DNA of 64,000 nt from Nocardia arthritidis (GTDB taxonomy: Bacteria > Actinomycetota > Actinomycetes > Mycobacteriales > Mycobacteriaceae): positions 5,084,001-5,148,000 of the forward strand of contig NZ_CP046172.1 of assembly GCF_011801145.1 (NCBI RefSeq). Direction: 5' to 3'. The position numbers and the translations under genes were made by a program. The notes beneath the pieces are model-generated. The model was not told where the DNA came from and made no database searches. It saw nothing but the letters and a program-made list of their open reading frames with translations. Below, in pieces: positions 9,419-18,839 of the stretch; position 1 is the first letter of the stretch, and every line of letters begins with the position of its first letter.

Positions 9419-10177
9419 TCATCCGACTCGCACCGCCGTTCCGGGCAGGACCATGCGGACTTCGACATCGGGGGCGAGGCGGGCGACCGCGTCGGCGTAG
9501 TGGCGGGGGTCGCGGTCGCCCTTGGTGATCATCCGATCGCCGAGGCGGCCGCTGTGGAAGGCGTAGTGGTGCGGGATCGCCAGCGTCGGGCGCAGGACGG
9601 CGGTCAGGGCCGCGGCTTCCTCGGCGTCCATGACGACCTGGCGCATGTTCATCGGACGCACGCACAGACCGTTGGTCGGCAGGATCGCCAGGTCGATCTT
9701 CCCGAAACGCGAAGGGAGCGTGTCGAGTTCGGGTACCCGCAGTGAGTCACCGCCGAAAAAGACTGTGCGCCCGCCGGATCGGAGTACGAAGGTGACCTCG
9801 TGGACACCGTGCTCTCCGGGTGTGGCCGTCACCGTGAGCTCGCCGACGGTCGTGGACTCCCAGGCCTCGATGGTCCGCAGCTCACGAAATCCCTTGCGGG
9901 CCGCGATAGCCGTCACGGTGGCGGGACCGATCAATGGAATATCGAGGTCGAAACCGCCCGCGACCAGGGCGTCCAGATCGCAGTGATCGTAGTGCTCGTG
10001 GCTGATCACGACGGCGTCGATGCGGCCCAGTTCGGCGACGGTCGCGGTGACCGGTTCGCCCTGGTGGTAGGTGGCGGTCTCGGTGAACCACGGGTCGGTC
10101 AGGACCCGCAGCCCGCCGAACTCGATCAGCTGGCAGGCGTGTCCGATGCGGGTCACGGTGAGGTCGGTAGTGGTCAC
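9419..10177 (-). CDS. MBL-fold metal-dependent hydrolase (UlaG/YycJ-like)
   Basis: A 252-aa metallo-beta-lactamase-fold protein. The metal motif is SHEHYDHCD, with later ligands in GEHG, GGDS and PHHYAFH. This pattern is found in L-ascorbate-6-P lactonase-like and uncharacterised hydrolases. It sits 11 bases downstream of an alpha/beta hydrolase on the same strand and converges with the Lrp gene. Substrate unknown. Confidence 0.85.
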   Translation of the reverse strand: MTTTDLTVTRIGHACQLIEFGGLRVLTDPWFTETATYHQGEPVTATVAELGRIDAVVISHEHYDHCDLDALVAGGFDLDIPLIGPATVTAIAARKGFRELRTIEAWESTTVGELTVTATPGEHGVHEVTFVLRSGGRTVFFGGDSLRVPELDTLPSRFGKIDLAILPTNGLCVRPMNMRQVVMDAEEAAALTAVLRPTLAIPHHYAFHSGRLGDRMITKGDRDPRHYADAVARLAPDVEVRMVLPGTAVRVG

Positions 10178-10188
10178 TGTCGCGGTCC

Positions 10189-10995
10189 TTACTTGGGCAG
10201 GTCGAGGTCGAGGATGGCGCCGAGCAGTTCCTCCGGCGTCTCGACCTGGGGCAGGTGGCCGGTGCGGGGCAGCAGGGTGAATGCCGAGCCGGGAATCGCC
10301 GCGGCATAAGCCCTTCCGTAGTCCGGGTCGGCGATGCGGTCGCTTTCGCCCCAGATCACGTGGACCGGCACGTCGATGGCGGCCAGGCGTGCGGCCAGAG
10401 TCGGATCGGTCATGGCCGGGCCGGTATAGCCGATCAACGCCAGCACGTCCGGGCTGGGACCGGTGCCGCCCTCGGGCGCGATCGGGGCCTTGTTCGGGTC
10501 GTGCCAGGAGAAGGCGCGGATCTCGTCGACGGTCTTGCCGCGCACATCGGTCATCGGGTGGCCATCGACCTCGATGCCGATGGCGTCGACGAGGACCGCG
10601 CCGCTGACCCGCGGACTGGCTTGGAGGGCGATCTCGGCGGCCAGCCAGCCGCCGAAGGAGTTGCCGAGCACGGTCACGTCACTGAGGCCGAGCCGATCGA
10701 GCAGTGCCACATACGCTTTCGCGAGCGCGCGGACGTCGGTGAGCCCGTCCGCCTTCGGGGTGCCCGCGAAGCCGGGGTGGGTCGGCACCAGCACACGGGA
10801 GTGGGTGCGCTCGGCCAGCAGGTCGGCGAATCCGGTCATGGTGGACACTCCCCCGCCGCCGTGCAACAGCAGGAAGGGCCGGGTGCGGTCGTGGTCGGCG
10901 ACGGTGATCTCGACGGGACCGACCGGATCGGTTGTGAGGGTGTGGATTTCGGTGCGAGTGGGCCGCAGGCTGCCGGCCGGAACGGTGGTGCTCAT
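10189..10995 (-). CDS. Alpha/beta hydrolase
   Basis: A 268-aa cytoplasmic alpha/beta hydrolase. Oxyanion motif HGGGG, nucleophile elbow GNSFGG, acid in WGESDRIADPDYG and His in RTGHLPQVE are all present. It is the first gene of a two-gene operon with the MBL-fold hydrolase and diverges from a MarR regulator across tandem operator-like palindromes. It probably cleaves an ester or lactone sensed by that regulator. Confidence 0.88.
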   Translation of the reverse strand: MSTTVPAGSLRPTRTEIHTLTTDPVGPVEITVADHDRTRPFLLLHGGGGVSTMTGFADLLAERTHSRVLVPTHPGFAGTPKADGLTDVRALAKAYVALLDRLGLSDVTVLGNSFGGWLAAEIALQASPRVSGAVLVDAIGIEVDGHPMTDVRGKTVDEIRAFSWHDPNKAPIAPEGGTGPSPDVLALIGYTGPAMTDPTLAARLAAIDVPVHVIWGESDRIADPDYGRAYAAAIPGSAFTLLPRTGHLPQVETPEELLGAILDLDLPK

Positions 10996-11027
10996 TGCCT
11001 GATCCTTCGAACTATCGATGTAAGGAA

Positions 11028-11053
11028 CCTGATATCAGGAACCTTATATCAGG
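11028..11053. promoter_or_regulatory. Tandem palindromes, probable MarR operators
   Basis: The 12-base perfect palindrome CCTGATATCAGG at 11028-11039 is followed two bases later by the near copy CCTTATATCAGG at 11042-11053; a weaker ACTTATATAAAC lies next to it. They lie between the divergent alpha/beta hydrolase and MarR genes, where such a regulator normally binds to repress both. Confidence 0.7.
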
Positions 11054-11097
11054 TGACTTATATAAACAACCTTCTCTCGAGCGCTAGGATGAGCGTC

Positions 11098-11517
11098 ATG
11101 AGCTATCGACCAGCAGAGGTGGGCCTGTCCGTCAAACGACTCCAGTACCGCCACCACCGCGCGCTCAATCGCGCCCTGGCACCGCTGGGACTGTCCCTCG
11201 TCCAGTGGGACACGCTTCGCCACCTGCAGCGCAACCCGGACGCCTCACTGCACGACCTGGCCGTCCTGACCTTCCAAACCGACCAATCCTTCGGCTCGTT
11301 GGCCACCCGCATGGCCGATCGCGGGCTGATCGAACGGATCCCGGGCCCCGGCCGCGCCGTCCGCCACCGGCTCACCGAACAGGGAGAACAACTGCGCGCC
11401 GAAGGCCAGGCGATCATGGACTCGATCGCCGAGCAGTCATTCCACGGCCTGTCGCAATCCGAACTGGATCAACTCGGCGCCCTTCTGGACAAAGCCCTCG
11501 CTTCCGATCCGTTCTAG
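11098..11517 (+). CDS. MarR-family transcriptional regulator
   Basis: A 139-aa winged-helix regulator. The DNA-binding region covers DASLHDLAVLTFQTDQSFGS with the wing LIERIPGPGRAVRHRLTEQG. I prefer ATG 11098 because AGGA lies 7-10 bases upstream. An ATG three codons earlier (11089) is possible. It likely represses itself and the divergent hydrolase operon through the palindromes at 11028-11053. Confidence 0.87.
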   Translation: MSYRPAEVGLSVKRLQYRHHRALNRALAPLGLSLVQWDTLRHLQRNPDASLHDLAVLTFQTDQSFGSLATRMADRGLIERIPGPGRAVRHRLTEQGEQLRAEGQAIMDSIAEQSFHGLSQSELDQLGALLDKALASDPF

Positions 11518-12013
11518 GACGAGATCAATTCGCAGACCGAAAAGTGTTGCGCCGGTTTGCTGATGGCTGTCGAGCGCGTCGGAGATCGCCGGGTCAGGAG
11601 TTGAGCAGGGCGGGCATGACGACGCTGTCGATGTAGCGGACGAAATCGTCGAGGGTGAGCGGATCGGTTGCGAAAACCTTGTCGTGCCGAAGAAGCTGAA
11701 CAGCAGATGCGGCAGGTTTCGCGGTCGTCGATCTGCCGCGCATGTCGACCCCAGCGTTTCTGGGGCAACCGTTGGTGACGCTGCCGTTCGCCGCGTTTCT
11801 CGCCATCACCAAGGGGCCCGCGGCGGCCTGGCCGATCATGCACGACGCGACGATCACCATGTTGCGCTGCTACAGCGATTCGGCGTTCGAAGCGCTCGGC
11901 AAAGCCGCCGACCCCGCACTGCACACCGATATCAGCCGACTTTCGCAAGGCCGGCGCTTCAGCCTCCCGGCCGAGCCGAAACTGATCGTTTACCGCCGTC
12001 GCTGATCGACCGC
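11518..12013 (+). pseudogene. Gene-poor stretch with a probable C-terminal gene remnant (11700-12005)
   Basis: No complete gene is evident in these ~500 bases. A frame open from 11700 to 12005 on the plus strand encodes TADAAGFAVVDLP and continues to the end LPAEPKLIVYRRR. This looks like the tail of a SAM-dependent methyltransferase, although the match is weak. There is no ribosome binding site before its internal ATG (11742), and a stop codon lies just upstream of 11700, so I treat it as a remnant. A leftward 88-codon ORF (11860-11594) is also present without supporting features. Confidence 0.35.
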
Positions 12014-12361
12014 CTACCGGCCCGGATTCGGTTCCTGGCGAAGGCCGTTCAGGACCGTGAGGTCCCGGTCGAAGCCGATCACATTATCGTGGTCGACCGT
12101 CTGCAGCGCGTTGGCGGCGTCGATGATCCCCCTCGCATTGGTGGCGAGATCGTCGATGAATCCGTTCACCAGCTTGTGCAGATTCGTCGCGTAGGCAACC
12201 AATTTCGGCCCCGCGCTGAAGCCCTCGTTATCCGATGCCGCCATGGCCTGCGTATCGAACCATTTGTCGGTTTCGGTGCGGGCCGCCGTCGCCATCGAAT
12301 CCAACAGGCCCCCTGAGGATTTCACCTGTTCGGGCGCGATGTAGATCGCGTCGTCGGACAT
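12014..12361 (-). CDS. ESX/type VII secretion-associated small helical protein
   Basis: A 115-aa, mostly helical protein of the size and composition of EspC/DUF2580-type 'type VII secretion target' proteins. It has no clear WxG turn. It is third in a leftward operon after an amidase-domain ESX effector and a membrane protein, one base after the latter. Proteins of this type usually pair with a large effector for export. Assignment rests on size, composition and neighbours. Confidence 0.6.
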   Translation of the reverse strand: MSDDAIYIAPEQVKSSGGLLDSMATAARTETDKWFDTQAMAASDNEGFSAGPKLVAYATNLHKLVNGFIDDLATNARGIIDAANALQTVDHDNVIGFDRDLTVLNGLRQEPNPGR

Positions 12362-12362
12362 C

Positions 12363-12737
12363 TCAGTTTCCCCTCTCCCACCGGTCCGGGCACGGCAGCT
12401 CCGGAACGGGCCGGTTGTTGTATTCCATACCGCCCCACACCGTTACGAGGTAGAGCGCCCCGATCACCGTCGCCGCGACAACCACGGCGGCCGTGATGCG
12501 CACCGCACGATCACGGATCTTCACGAGCAGATAGATTGCCAGCGCGGCGGTGAGCACCATGAGCACGGTGATGACGTAGAGGTAGGTCCGCTCGGCCGGA
12601 TCATAAGGCCCGACAATGCATCCCTCGCCCGACCAATCGCTGGCGCGATCGCGCACCATCCCGATGCGGATCACCAACGTGACGACCGTCGCGATCGGCA
12701 GCGCGACGAGCGGCAGCAGCCACAGGCGTCTGTTCAC
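12363..12737 (-). CDS. Small membrane protein of ESX effector cassette
   Basis: A 124-aa protein with three predicted membrane segments (about residues 4-24, 53-73 and 82-102) and a Cys-containing loop after the first (WSGEGCIVGPYD). Its ATG overlaps the stop of the upstream amidase-domain gene by four bases. This position directly after a putative toxin is where an immunity protein or membrane anchor is often found, but no family was recognised. Confidence 0.7.
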   Translation of the reverse strand: MNRRLWLLPLVALPIATVVTLVIRIGMVRDRASDWSGEGCIVGPYDPAERTYLYVITVLMVLTAALAIYLLVKIRDRAVRITAAVVVAATVIGALYLVTVWGGMEYNNRPVPELPCPDRWERGN

Positions 12738-14062
12738 CAGGTGACCTTCGGTCGCACGACCTCCACCTTCTGCCGACCGTCGCCCTCCTCGAATTCGGGC
12801 AGGCGACCGTCGAACGGATAGTTCTCCGCATTACCGGAATGCTGTGTGTACAAGACATTTCCGTCGGGCAGCACCGAGGTGACGACCACCGTGTGATGGG
12901 TTTGTCCCGCGTGCAGTTTTCCACCCGCGTCCTCGGTCATGGTGTAGTACATGAGATCACCCGGCTGCGCACCGGCCAGGCCCGCCCGATGGTCGGATGA
13001 CGCGACGACCTGACCGCCGTGATCCAGGAAGAATTTCCGGTTCAGATCGGCCGCGCCCCACGACGGCGTGTGGCTCCAGCCGGGCGGCAGGATATCGGGA
13101 TGACCGTTCGTTCCGTCGCTCCATCCATCGCGATCCCAGTGCCGCGGCGGCCAGAAGTCCTCCTTCTGATGCATGCCACCTCCGTAGGCCAGCACCATGG
13201 ATGCGAAATTGGTGCAGTTGTCCTTGTCTTCCCAGTCGATCGAGGTGTCGTTGGCGTGCTCGCGGGCGTACTTCAACGCGCCGATCGTGCTGTATCCGTT
13301 TTCGGGGCGATCGATTTCCTTCTTGACGCTGTCGGGAATTCCGGGCAGATCGTACAGCTCGATCGGGGTGGCGAGCTTCAGTTCGCTCTGCTGCTGCGGG
13401 GTCAGGCTGTTCCACCACTGCTCGACCAGATTCGGCGGCAGCCCGTCGGGAATGGTGTCGCGGATTTCCTCCAGCGCCCGTTTCGCGTCGTCGGCCTGAA
13501 TCTTCTGCGCCTTGCCGATCATATCCTCGAGGTTCTGATCGGTCGTCGTCGACGGATCCAACTTCGAAGCGTCGTCTATGGATTGGGCACACAGCCGATC
13601 CGCCTGATCGGCGGCTTCCAGCGCGTCCTTGATCATCTGCTGGGCATCCCGCAGTGCCCGGCCGGTCCGCACCTGCTCCTCGGGCTCATCGTGGTGCACC
13701 CAGGACGGAATGGAAATGGTGCCGGTGGCTTCGTCGACATTCAATCCGGCGTTCAGCGCGACCTGCACGCCGTCCTCGAGTTCACGCTGCGCGATCTCGA
13801 CCGCGCGGCCGAGCGTATCGAGTGGATCGACGGTGGCCCTGGCCAGAATCGATGCGACCTCGGCCTGATCGGCGATGCGAATCAGCGTATCTTTCGCGGC
13901 CGTTCCCAGATTGCTACGCCAATGCTCGTCCAGCGGTTTCACGCCGTTGTCGTGAATGTCGTCCTTGATGCGCTCACACTGTTTGGCGGCCGCCAACATG
14001 TCGTCGGCCGCGGCGATCCACGACCAGGGTTTGGCATTGCGAAGTTGCGAAAATGTCACCAT
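12734..14062 (-). CDS. ESX-type effector with C-terminal Amidase_6-like domain
   Basis: A 442-aa protein. The first ~200 residues are helical and resemble long WXG100/LXG-type secretion modules, with W36-x-x-x and a long coiled segment to about residue 230. The C-terminal ~170 residues carry an amidase/papain-like triad pattern: DNCTNFASMV (nucleophile Cys), THHTVVV (His) and HSGN (Asn). This matches the Amidase_6 family, whose members cut peptide bonds, possibly in peptidoglycan. There is no Sec signal, consistent with type VII export. It is the first gene of a three-gene operon and may be an antibacterial toxin or a wall remodelling enzyme. Confidence 0.75.
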   Translation of the reverse strand: MVTFSQLRNAKPWSWIAAADDMLAAAKQCERIKDDIHDNGVKPLDEHWRSNLGTAAKDTLIRIADQAEVASILARATVDPLDTLGRAVEIAQRELEDGVQVALNAGLNVDEATGTISIPSWVHHDEPEEQVRTGRALRDAQQMIKDALEAADQADRLCAQSIDDASKLDPSTTTDQNLEDMIGKAQKIQADDAKRALEEIRDTIPDGLPPNLVEQWWNSLTPQQQSELKLATPIELYDLPGIPDSVKKEIDRPENGYSTIGALKYAREHANDTSIDWEDKDNCTNFASMVLAYGGGMHQKEDFWPPRHWDRDGWSDGTNGHPDILPPGWSHTPSWGAADLNRKFFLDHGGQVVASSDHRAGLAGAQPGDLMYYTMTEDAGGKLHAGQTHHTVVVTSVLPDGNVLYTQHSGNAENYPFDGRLPEFEEGDGRQKVEVVRPKVTW

Positions 14063-14218
14063 GTTCGATCCCCCCGACAGCGGTCAGTCAACCCTGGATC
14101 ATCCGCGATATCACATACTCTGTCACGCCCCTTGTTTCGAGGTCACGGGGCCTGCGGGACAGTCTTCGAAATGGCTGCGATGCAACGTGATTGCCGAGCG
14201 GTCGGCAGCCGAGGGGGA

Positions 14219-15530
14219 TCAGCCGGGTATTCCGTATTCGCGGGCCCGGACCGCGGAGAGGAATGCGGCATAACTCCATGACAGGTTCCGGACGCTCTTC
14301 TGATATCCGGAGGTGGCGTCGAACTGCTCGCTGAGTTCGAGATGATCGCTGTGGAAGACAAGAGCGTCGAGCATCCGATCGCCCGCGGTGCGCAGTGCCG
14401 TAACAGCCGCGTCGGGCGTGGTGGAGGCGCCGATGCCGAGTTGGTCGAAGAATCCGGCGGAGTTGTTGTCCAGCGGAACCGTTTTCGTGGCATCGATGTG
14501 CGCGGCGAGCCGATAGTGCAACTCGGCGAAGTTGGCCGTGCACAGCGCCCACGGATGGTCACCCACCTGTGCGTCGGTGTCGCCGTCGTACACGTCACCC
14601 GGATATCGGCCGAGCAGCGGGCCGATGCCTCGCCCGCGGTCCTCGCCGTTGATCGGGTAGAAGTACTTCGACGCCGGATCGGCCCACTGTGCGCGCAGCA
14701 GTGCCGCGGTGGCGAGCAGCCTGGTGTCGGCCACCGCTACCCCGCCGTAGACCGCCGCCATCACGATGTCGATATTCGGATCGTATGGTGCCCGATAGTT
14801 GTTCGGCGCGGGCAGCATCGACTGGTAGTACGAGCCGGTCCAATGGCCCTCCAGTGAATTCTCCAGCCAGCCGATGGCGGTCGTCAGCCAGTCCGGGACG
14901 CCGATTCCCAGTGGGTCGGTTGTCATCGCGCGTAAACACCGCAGGTGCACCGAGCGCGCGAAAAAGGAAGCGCCGTATACCTCTTCCCACAGGTTGTAGG
15001 TCTCGCCCTGATACGAGTCGCGCAGAAAGTTCAGGTTCGCCGTGACGACGGCGCGTGCCGTCGTCCGCGTCGCCGCGTCGAGCGCGCCGTACATGGCCAG
15101 GATCGCCAGCGTCTGCAGCGCCGGTCCGTCCGCCTGGTCGGTCCAGTTCCGTGGGGTGCCGTCGATGAGGTAGCAGGCCCGGTCGAAGTCGCCGCCCGAA
15201 TCCTGGCACAGCCGTGCGAAATTCACGTAATCGATGAGCGGCTGATCGGTGGCCATCGGCCCCACCGCGAGCTCCATGGCGACGACGGCGGCGTCCCGGG
15301 TCCAGTTGTAGACATAGTCCTGCGACACCCGCGTCGCGCTGTTCTCCCACGAGGGCGAGGCGAGCACGCATCCCGGCCGCGAGAGGGTCCCGACGTTCAC
15401 TGGATCCTCGAATACGAACCCGTCGGAGGCGATGTTGCGGAACATCAACCAGAACAGATACGACGCGATCCGCGTCAGGTCCGACTGCGCCAGCGACGGT
15501 CGGACGAGCCCGTAGTCCAACGTGTCCATC
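14219..15530 (-). CDS. Glycoside hydrolase family 15 (glucoamylase-like)
   Basis: A 437-aa (alpha/alpha)6-barrel enzyme expected to release glucose from alpha-glucans or oligosaccharides. Family hallmarks are YNWTRDAAV, the acid/base segment NLWEEVYGASFF and a C-terminal NLSWSYAAFL (catalytic base region). No signal peptide is visible. I set the start at ATG 15530 (MDTLDYGL), which has AAGGGA seven bases upstream, rather than the much longer frame reaching 15832. Transcription is independent of its neighbours. Confidence 0.88.
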
Positions 15531-16179
15531 CGGATTCCCTTCCCGGACAAGGCTACAGCCGAAGGGCAGCCTGACCTGTGCGATAGCGGCATCACGACCG
15601 TGCCCGGCCGGTCACCCCGGATGGTGAGCGCGGCGCGCACGCCTTCGTCCCGGAAGCCCGGTGGCATCCGGATATCGATGATGGCCGACGACAGGACTCG
15701 TTCGTCGCGGGATGCGGGAATTTCGGTGCCCATCACCCAGCGGGGTGGCCCCGGTAAGGGGTCGACGAGACGGCGGGCCAGCACACAGATATGCCAATGC
15801 ACGGTGTTGCCAGTGCCACCGTGAAGACGCATGGTCGCACTACCGACCGCGCGGGCTCTCGCTTCGAAACTGGTTACACGCCAGCGAAATCGACACCGAG
15901 AGCCGACATTTATGCGCAGACATCAACAGAAACCGCTGCTGCCGAGCCGATTTCACCGCCACAGCATGGCCACAGCCCGGAATGGCCGGTGCGGCAACGC
16001 CGATCGCCGCGCGGGCCTGGCTCGACACCGTCACCGCCCTATCGGGAAGCGATCTCGCCGTCGCACCGGCGATGGGCGGCGCCGCTGTGCACCGCAATAG
16101 CCGTCAATCGGCAGCCGCATTCCGGATGTCATGAAATCCGTTGAACACCTTCGAATTACACGAGCAGAGAGCACACGAC
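15531..16179. other. Divergent intergenic region, no gene seen
   Basis: These 649 bases separate the leftward GH15 gene from a rightward methyltransferase. Frames open on both strands lack start signals and recognisable composition. I found no strong hairpin or repeat. It should contain promoters for both flanking genes. Confidence 0.4.
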
Positions 16180-16860
16180 ATGAGATATCCGTCCGTCCCC
16201 GCCGCAGGCTGGGCGCTGGGCGCCGGTGCCGCCGCGGCTGCGGCCGTACTGTGGTTCGGCGACCGGGCACCGTTCCCGTACGGTCAGCGTTGGATGTTGG
16301 ACATCCCGCTGCCGCTGCTGACCGCCGAACGACTGGATGCCGTGCTCCGGCCACGCGCGGGCGAGCGCATTCTCGAGATCGGGCCGGGCACCGGGTTGCA
16401 GTCCCTACATGTCGCCCCGCAGCTCGGAGCGGACGGACAACTGGACGTTCTCGACATCCAGCCGGCCATGCTCGAGCACGTCAGGCGCCGCGCCGAGGCC
16501 CGGTCCATCACGAATATCGTTGGCACCCAGGGCGATGCGCGAAACCTGCCGTTTCCGGAGCACACCTTCGACGCCGTGTACCTGATAACTGCGCTCGGCG
16601 AGGTCCCCGAACCGGAACGGGTCCTGCGGGAGGCCGTGCGGGTACTCAGCCCAGCCGGGCGTTTGGTAGTCGGCGAATTCTTCGATCCGCACTGGATCCC
16701 TTTCGGGCGGTTGCACACCATGGCCGACTCCTGCGGGCTGCACCTCGCCGCTCGGAGCGGACCGACCGTCGCCTACCTGGCGCGATTTCAGCCGTGCACC
16801 GGCCGTCCGGTTGCGCGACAACACCCGGCCGAGCTGTCACGCGGCCCACGGTCTTGCTGA
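16180..16860 (+). CDS. Class I SAM-dependent methyltransferase with N-terminal membrane anchor
   Basis: A 226-aa UbiE/MenG-type methyltransferase. Motif I is ILEIGPGTGLQSL, motif II LDVLDIQ, motif III/IV DARNLPFPEHTFDAVY and post-motif LSPAGRLVVGEF. An N-terminal hydrophobic segment (about residues 8-22, AGWALGAGAAAAAAVLW) could anchor it. ATG 16180 has a GAGAG site nine bases upstream; a TTG at 16141 would add 13 residues. It converges with the AraC gene. Substrate unknown. Confidence 0.85.
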   Translation: MRYPSVPAAGWALGAGAAAAAAVLWFGDRAPFPYGQRWMLDIPLPLLTAERLDAVLRPRAGERILEIGPGTGLQSLHVAPQLGADGQLDVLDIQPAMLEHVRRRAEARSITNIVGTQGDARNLPFPEHTFDAVYLITALGEVPEPERVLREAVRVLSPAGRLVVGEFFDPHWIPFGRLHTMADSCGLHLAARSGPTVAYLARFQPCTGRPVARQHPAELSRGPRSC

Positions 16861-16886
16861 GATCACCTCGGTGACAAGTCCGGTGG

Positions 16887-17630
16887 TCAAAGCTGCGGAA
16901 GTGCAGGCAAGAAGGGGGCGGTTCGAATCGTCAGTTTACTCAATCTGATGCTGATCTCGAGTCGATCGTTTTCCCGAAGTGGGAACTCACAGATTCCCAT
17001 ACGGGCCTCTCGGGTTGCCCTACGATTTCCGTCGTCCCGGACGGTCGAGATGGCAATTGCTCGAGCAACCCATTTACCGGGCGGTAGGCAGCCCAGACTG
17101 AACGCTCCCTGGTTTGCGACAATAAGTAGCGCGGCGGCCGATGTCAGCGGGTTTGCCGCGGAGAATATACTCATGTACCCGCGGCCCACTATGGCTCCAC
17201 CCGGGTCGGATAATTTTCCGCACAATAGCGTGGTGCCGGACTCCCTACGGCAGTCGGCATGTTGCTCGGACCATCTCAGCGGCACCCGCTCACCTCGGAC
17301 GTAGCGACGATACTGCGAGGGACTCAGTCCGACCGCTTCGGTGAACCGCGACGTGAATGTCCCGTAACTCAGGTATCCGACGGCACAGGAGATATCGGAG
17401 ACGTTCATCGACGTGGTCGCCAATAACTTCTTGCTTCGCGCCAGACGGATTGCCGCGAGAAACCGAGCCGGTGACCAGCTGGTTTCGGCGTGAAACCGTC
17501 TGACGAAGTAAAACTTGCTGTATCTGGCAACATCGGCGAGGTCATTCAGTGAGACCTGTTGCCCACAGTTGTCCCACATATATTTGATGCTGTCAGCGAT
17601 ATGGTCGGACACGAACTCTCCCAAACTCAT
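16887..17630 (-). CDS. AraC-family regulator, N-terminal DNA-binding domain
   Basis: A 247-aa regulator. Two helix-turn-helix motifs lie near the N terminus (VSLNDLADVARYSKFYFVRR and ISCAVGYLSYGTFTSRFTEA), and the remaining ~130 residues are an unclassified effector domain. The start is ATG 17630 (MSLGEFV). The coding sequence is richer in A+T than the biosynthetic genes. A frameshifted relative of its helix-turn-helix sits at 29.4 kb beside the intact DUF1702 gene, and a decayed DUF1702 5' end lies beside this gene at 18.0 kb. It may therefore be the original activator of the enediyne cassette. Confidence 0.85.
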   Translation of the reverse strand: MSLGEFVSDHIADSIKYMWDNCGQQVSLNDLADVARYSKFYFVRRFHAETSWSPARFLAAIRLARSKKLLATTSMNVSDISCAVGYLSYGTFTSRFTEAVGLSPSQYRRYVRGERVPLRWSEQHADCRRESGTTLLCGKLSDPGGAIVGRGYMSIFSAANPLTSAAALLIVANQGAFSLGCLPPGKWVARAIAISTVRDDGNRRATREARMGICEFPLRENDRLEISIRLSKLTIRTAPFLPALPQL

Positions 17631-18007
17631 AACAATCCAGGGATGCCTGAGTTGGCGGCTGCGGAGGCGAGTTCTCCCACAGCCGTTCGGCCGCAAAATA
17701 ACTGAGAAATAGCGCTTAGCGCTCGGGCAACGAAACGTGGTCGCTGCCGCCGATTTGAAACTGACCGGCCGCCTCTGGCACCGAGGTCGAACCATTCAGG
17801 TGTCGTTGCAAAGGGCGCACGCCATTATGAAAATGTCGGTGGTCCTTCGGCCGCGGAATGAACGGGTGGTGTGTGAAGCCGTCGATTCCGCAGGGGGATG
17901 CACTTCTCCTCAGTGCCCCCTTCCCCCGTAGCCCCAACGCAAGCCAAAAGCCCCAAGTCAAGCGAACGGAGTGCCCGACGGCGGCTCGGATGGCCACCGT
18001 GATTGAC
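17631..18007. other. Intergenic region upstream of the AraC gene, no gene seen
   Basis: About 380 A+T-richer bases with no supportable coding region. It must carry the leftward AraC promoter. The short frames that cross it lack ribosome binding sites. Confidence 0.4.
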
Positions 18008-18214
18008 GCAACTGGACGGTAGAATACTTCCATTTTCTAGATTGAGCAACGAGGAAGCATGCCCAAACACGGTCCGATCACAGGTTCGGATGTCGGCGCC
18101 GAGCGCGGCGCGTCAGCGGGGACAGCGCCGAGGTTGTCTGAAACCGAGAGCGAGCGAAGGCGTTTCGCGTTCGAAGGCACCGCGCCGGGAGAAATGATCA
18201 CGGCCGGTGGATGA
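18008..18214 (+). pseudogene. Decayed 5' end of a DUF1702 (enediyne UNBL-type) gene
   Basis: The upstream segment starting gcaactggac and reaching tgagcaacgaggaag (18043-18057) matches the leader of the intact DUF1702 gene at 29559-29607, including the identical 15-base tgagcaacgaggaag. The ATG at 18059 opens a 51-codon frame ending at 18214 with ERRRFAFEGTAP, similar to VRRGFAFEGAAM of the intact protein. In DNA, gcgaaggcgtttcgcgttcgaaggc corresponds to gcgaagaggtttcgccttcgaaggc. Everything after this point is lost. The ORF still has a good ribosome binding site and could be translated as a short peptide. Confidence 0.65.
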
Positions 18215-18839
18215 CGGGAAGGACGCACCTTCGCCGAAGATCCATCAGTCCGGGAAGTCTTGATCGTGCCGACGCGCCGACGCCGGCCGGAAGACACGTC
18301 CGCGCTTTCGGCAATTCAGGGCGTCGCCACCGTTGGGGAGAAGGCCGGTTCGACCTCGGCGCGTGCCCGCAGAGGCGGCGCAGCACCGGCTCCACTATAA
18401 CAATATATTAATATATAGTAACAAACGTCGGATGGCGCGCCTTCACTGGAACGGCTACGCGAGGTCGCGGCGGATCCTCTGACCACATGCGCCGGACAGG
18501 ATGCCGCGTCGGTTCCAGGTCAGAGAGTCCCCCGCAGACGGCCGCTTCACGAACACCTACCTGATCCGCTGCGCACCCAGATCGCCAGCAGTAGAGCATA
18601 TTTCACCGTTACCGCAGGTCTACCCGCATGCCGACCAGCGTGCGGTCCATTGACCCTCGCCTCTCGAACACGGACCGAAACAGCCGGTGCCGCGCACCGA
18701 GTTCCGGTCCGAGCCCGTCCGCCCCGTCGGAAGGGCGGCGAAGACTCCGGTCCGGCGCGGCGATCACCCGAAGCCCTTGGACAGCAGCGGCATTCGAGAT
18801 CTCATCGCGCGCTGCGAGGCCGCAGAGCCCAAAAATCAC
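18215..18839. other. Intergenic region with AT palindrome, no gene seen
   Basis: No gene is supported. The striking element is a perfect 14-base palindrome ATATATTAATATAT at 18403-18416 in an otherwise G+C-rich setting, operator-like in appearance. The rest may be further decayed DNA between two relics. Confidence 0.4.

Noticed and set aside
18403..18416. AT palindrome as an origin or attachment site
   Set aside because: No flanking direct repeats, integrase, tRNA or DnaA boxes were seen.
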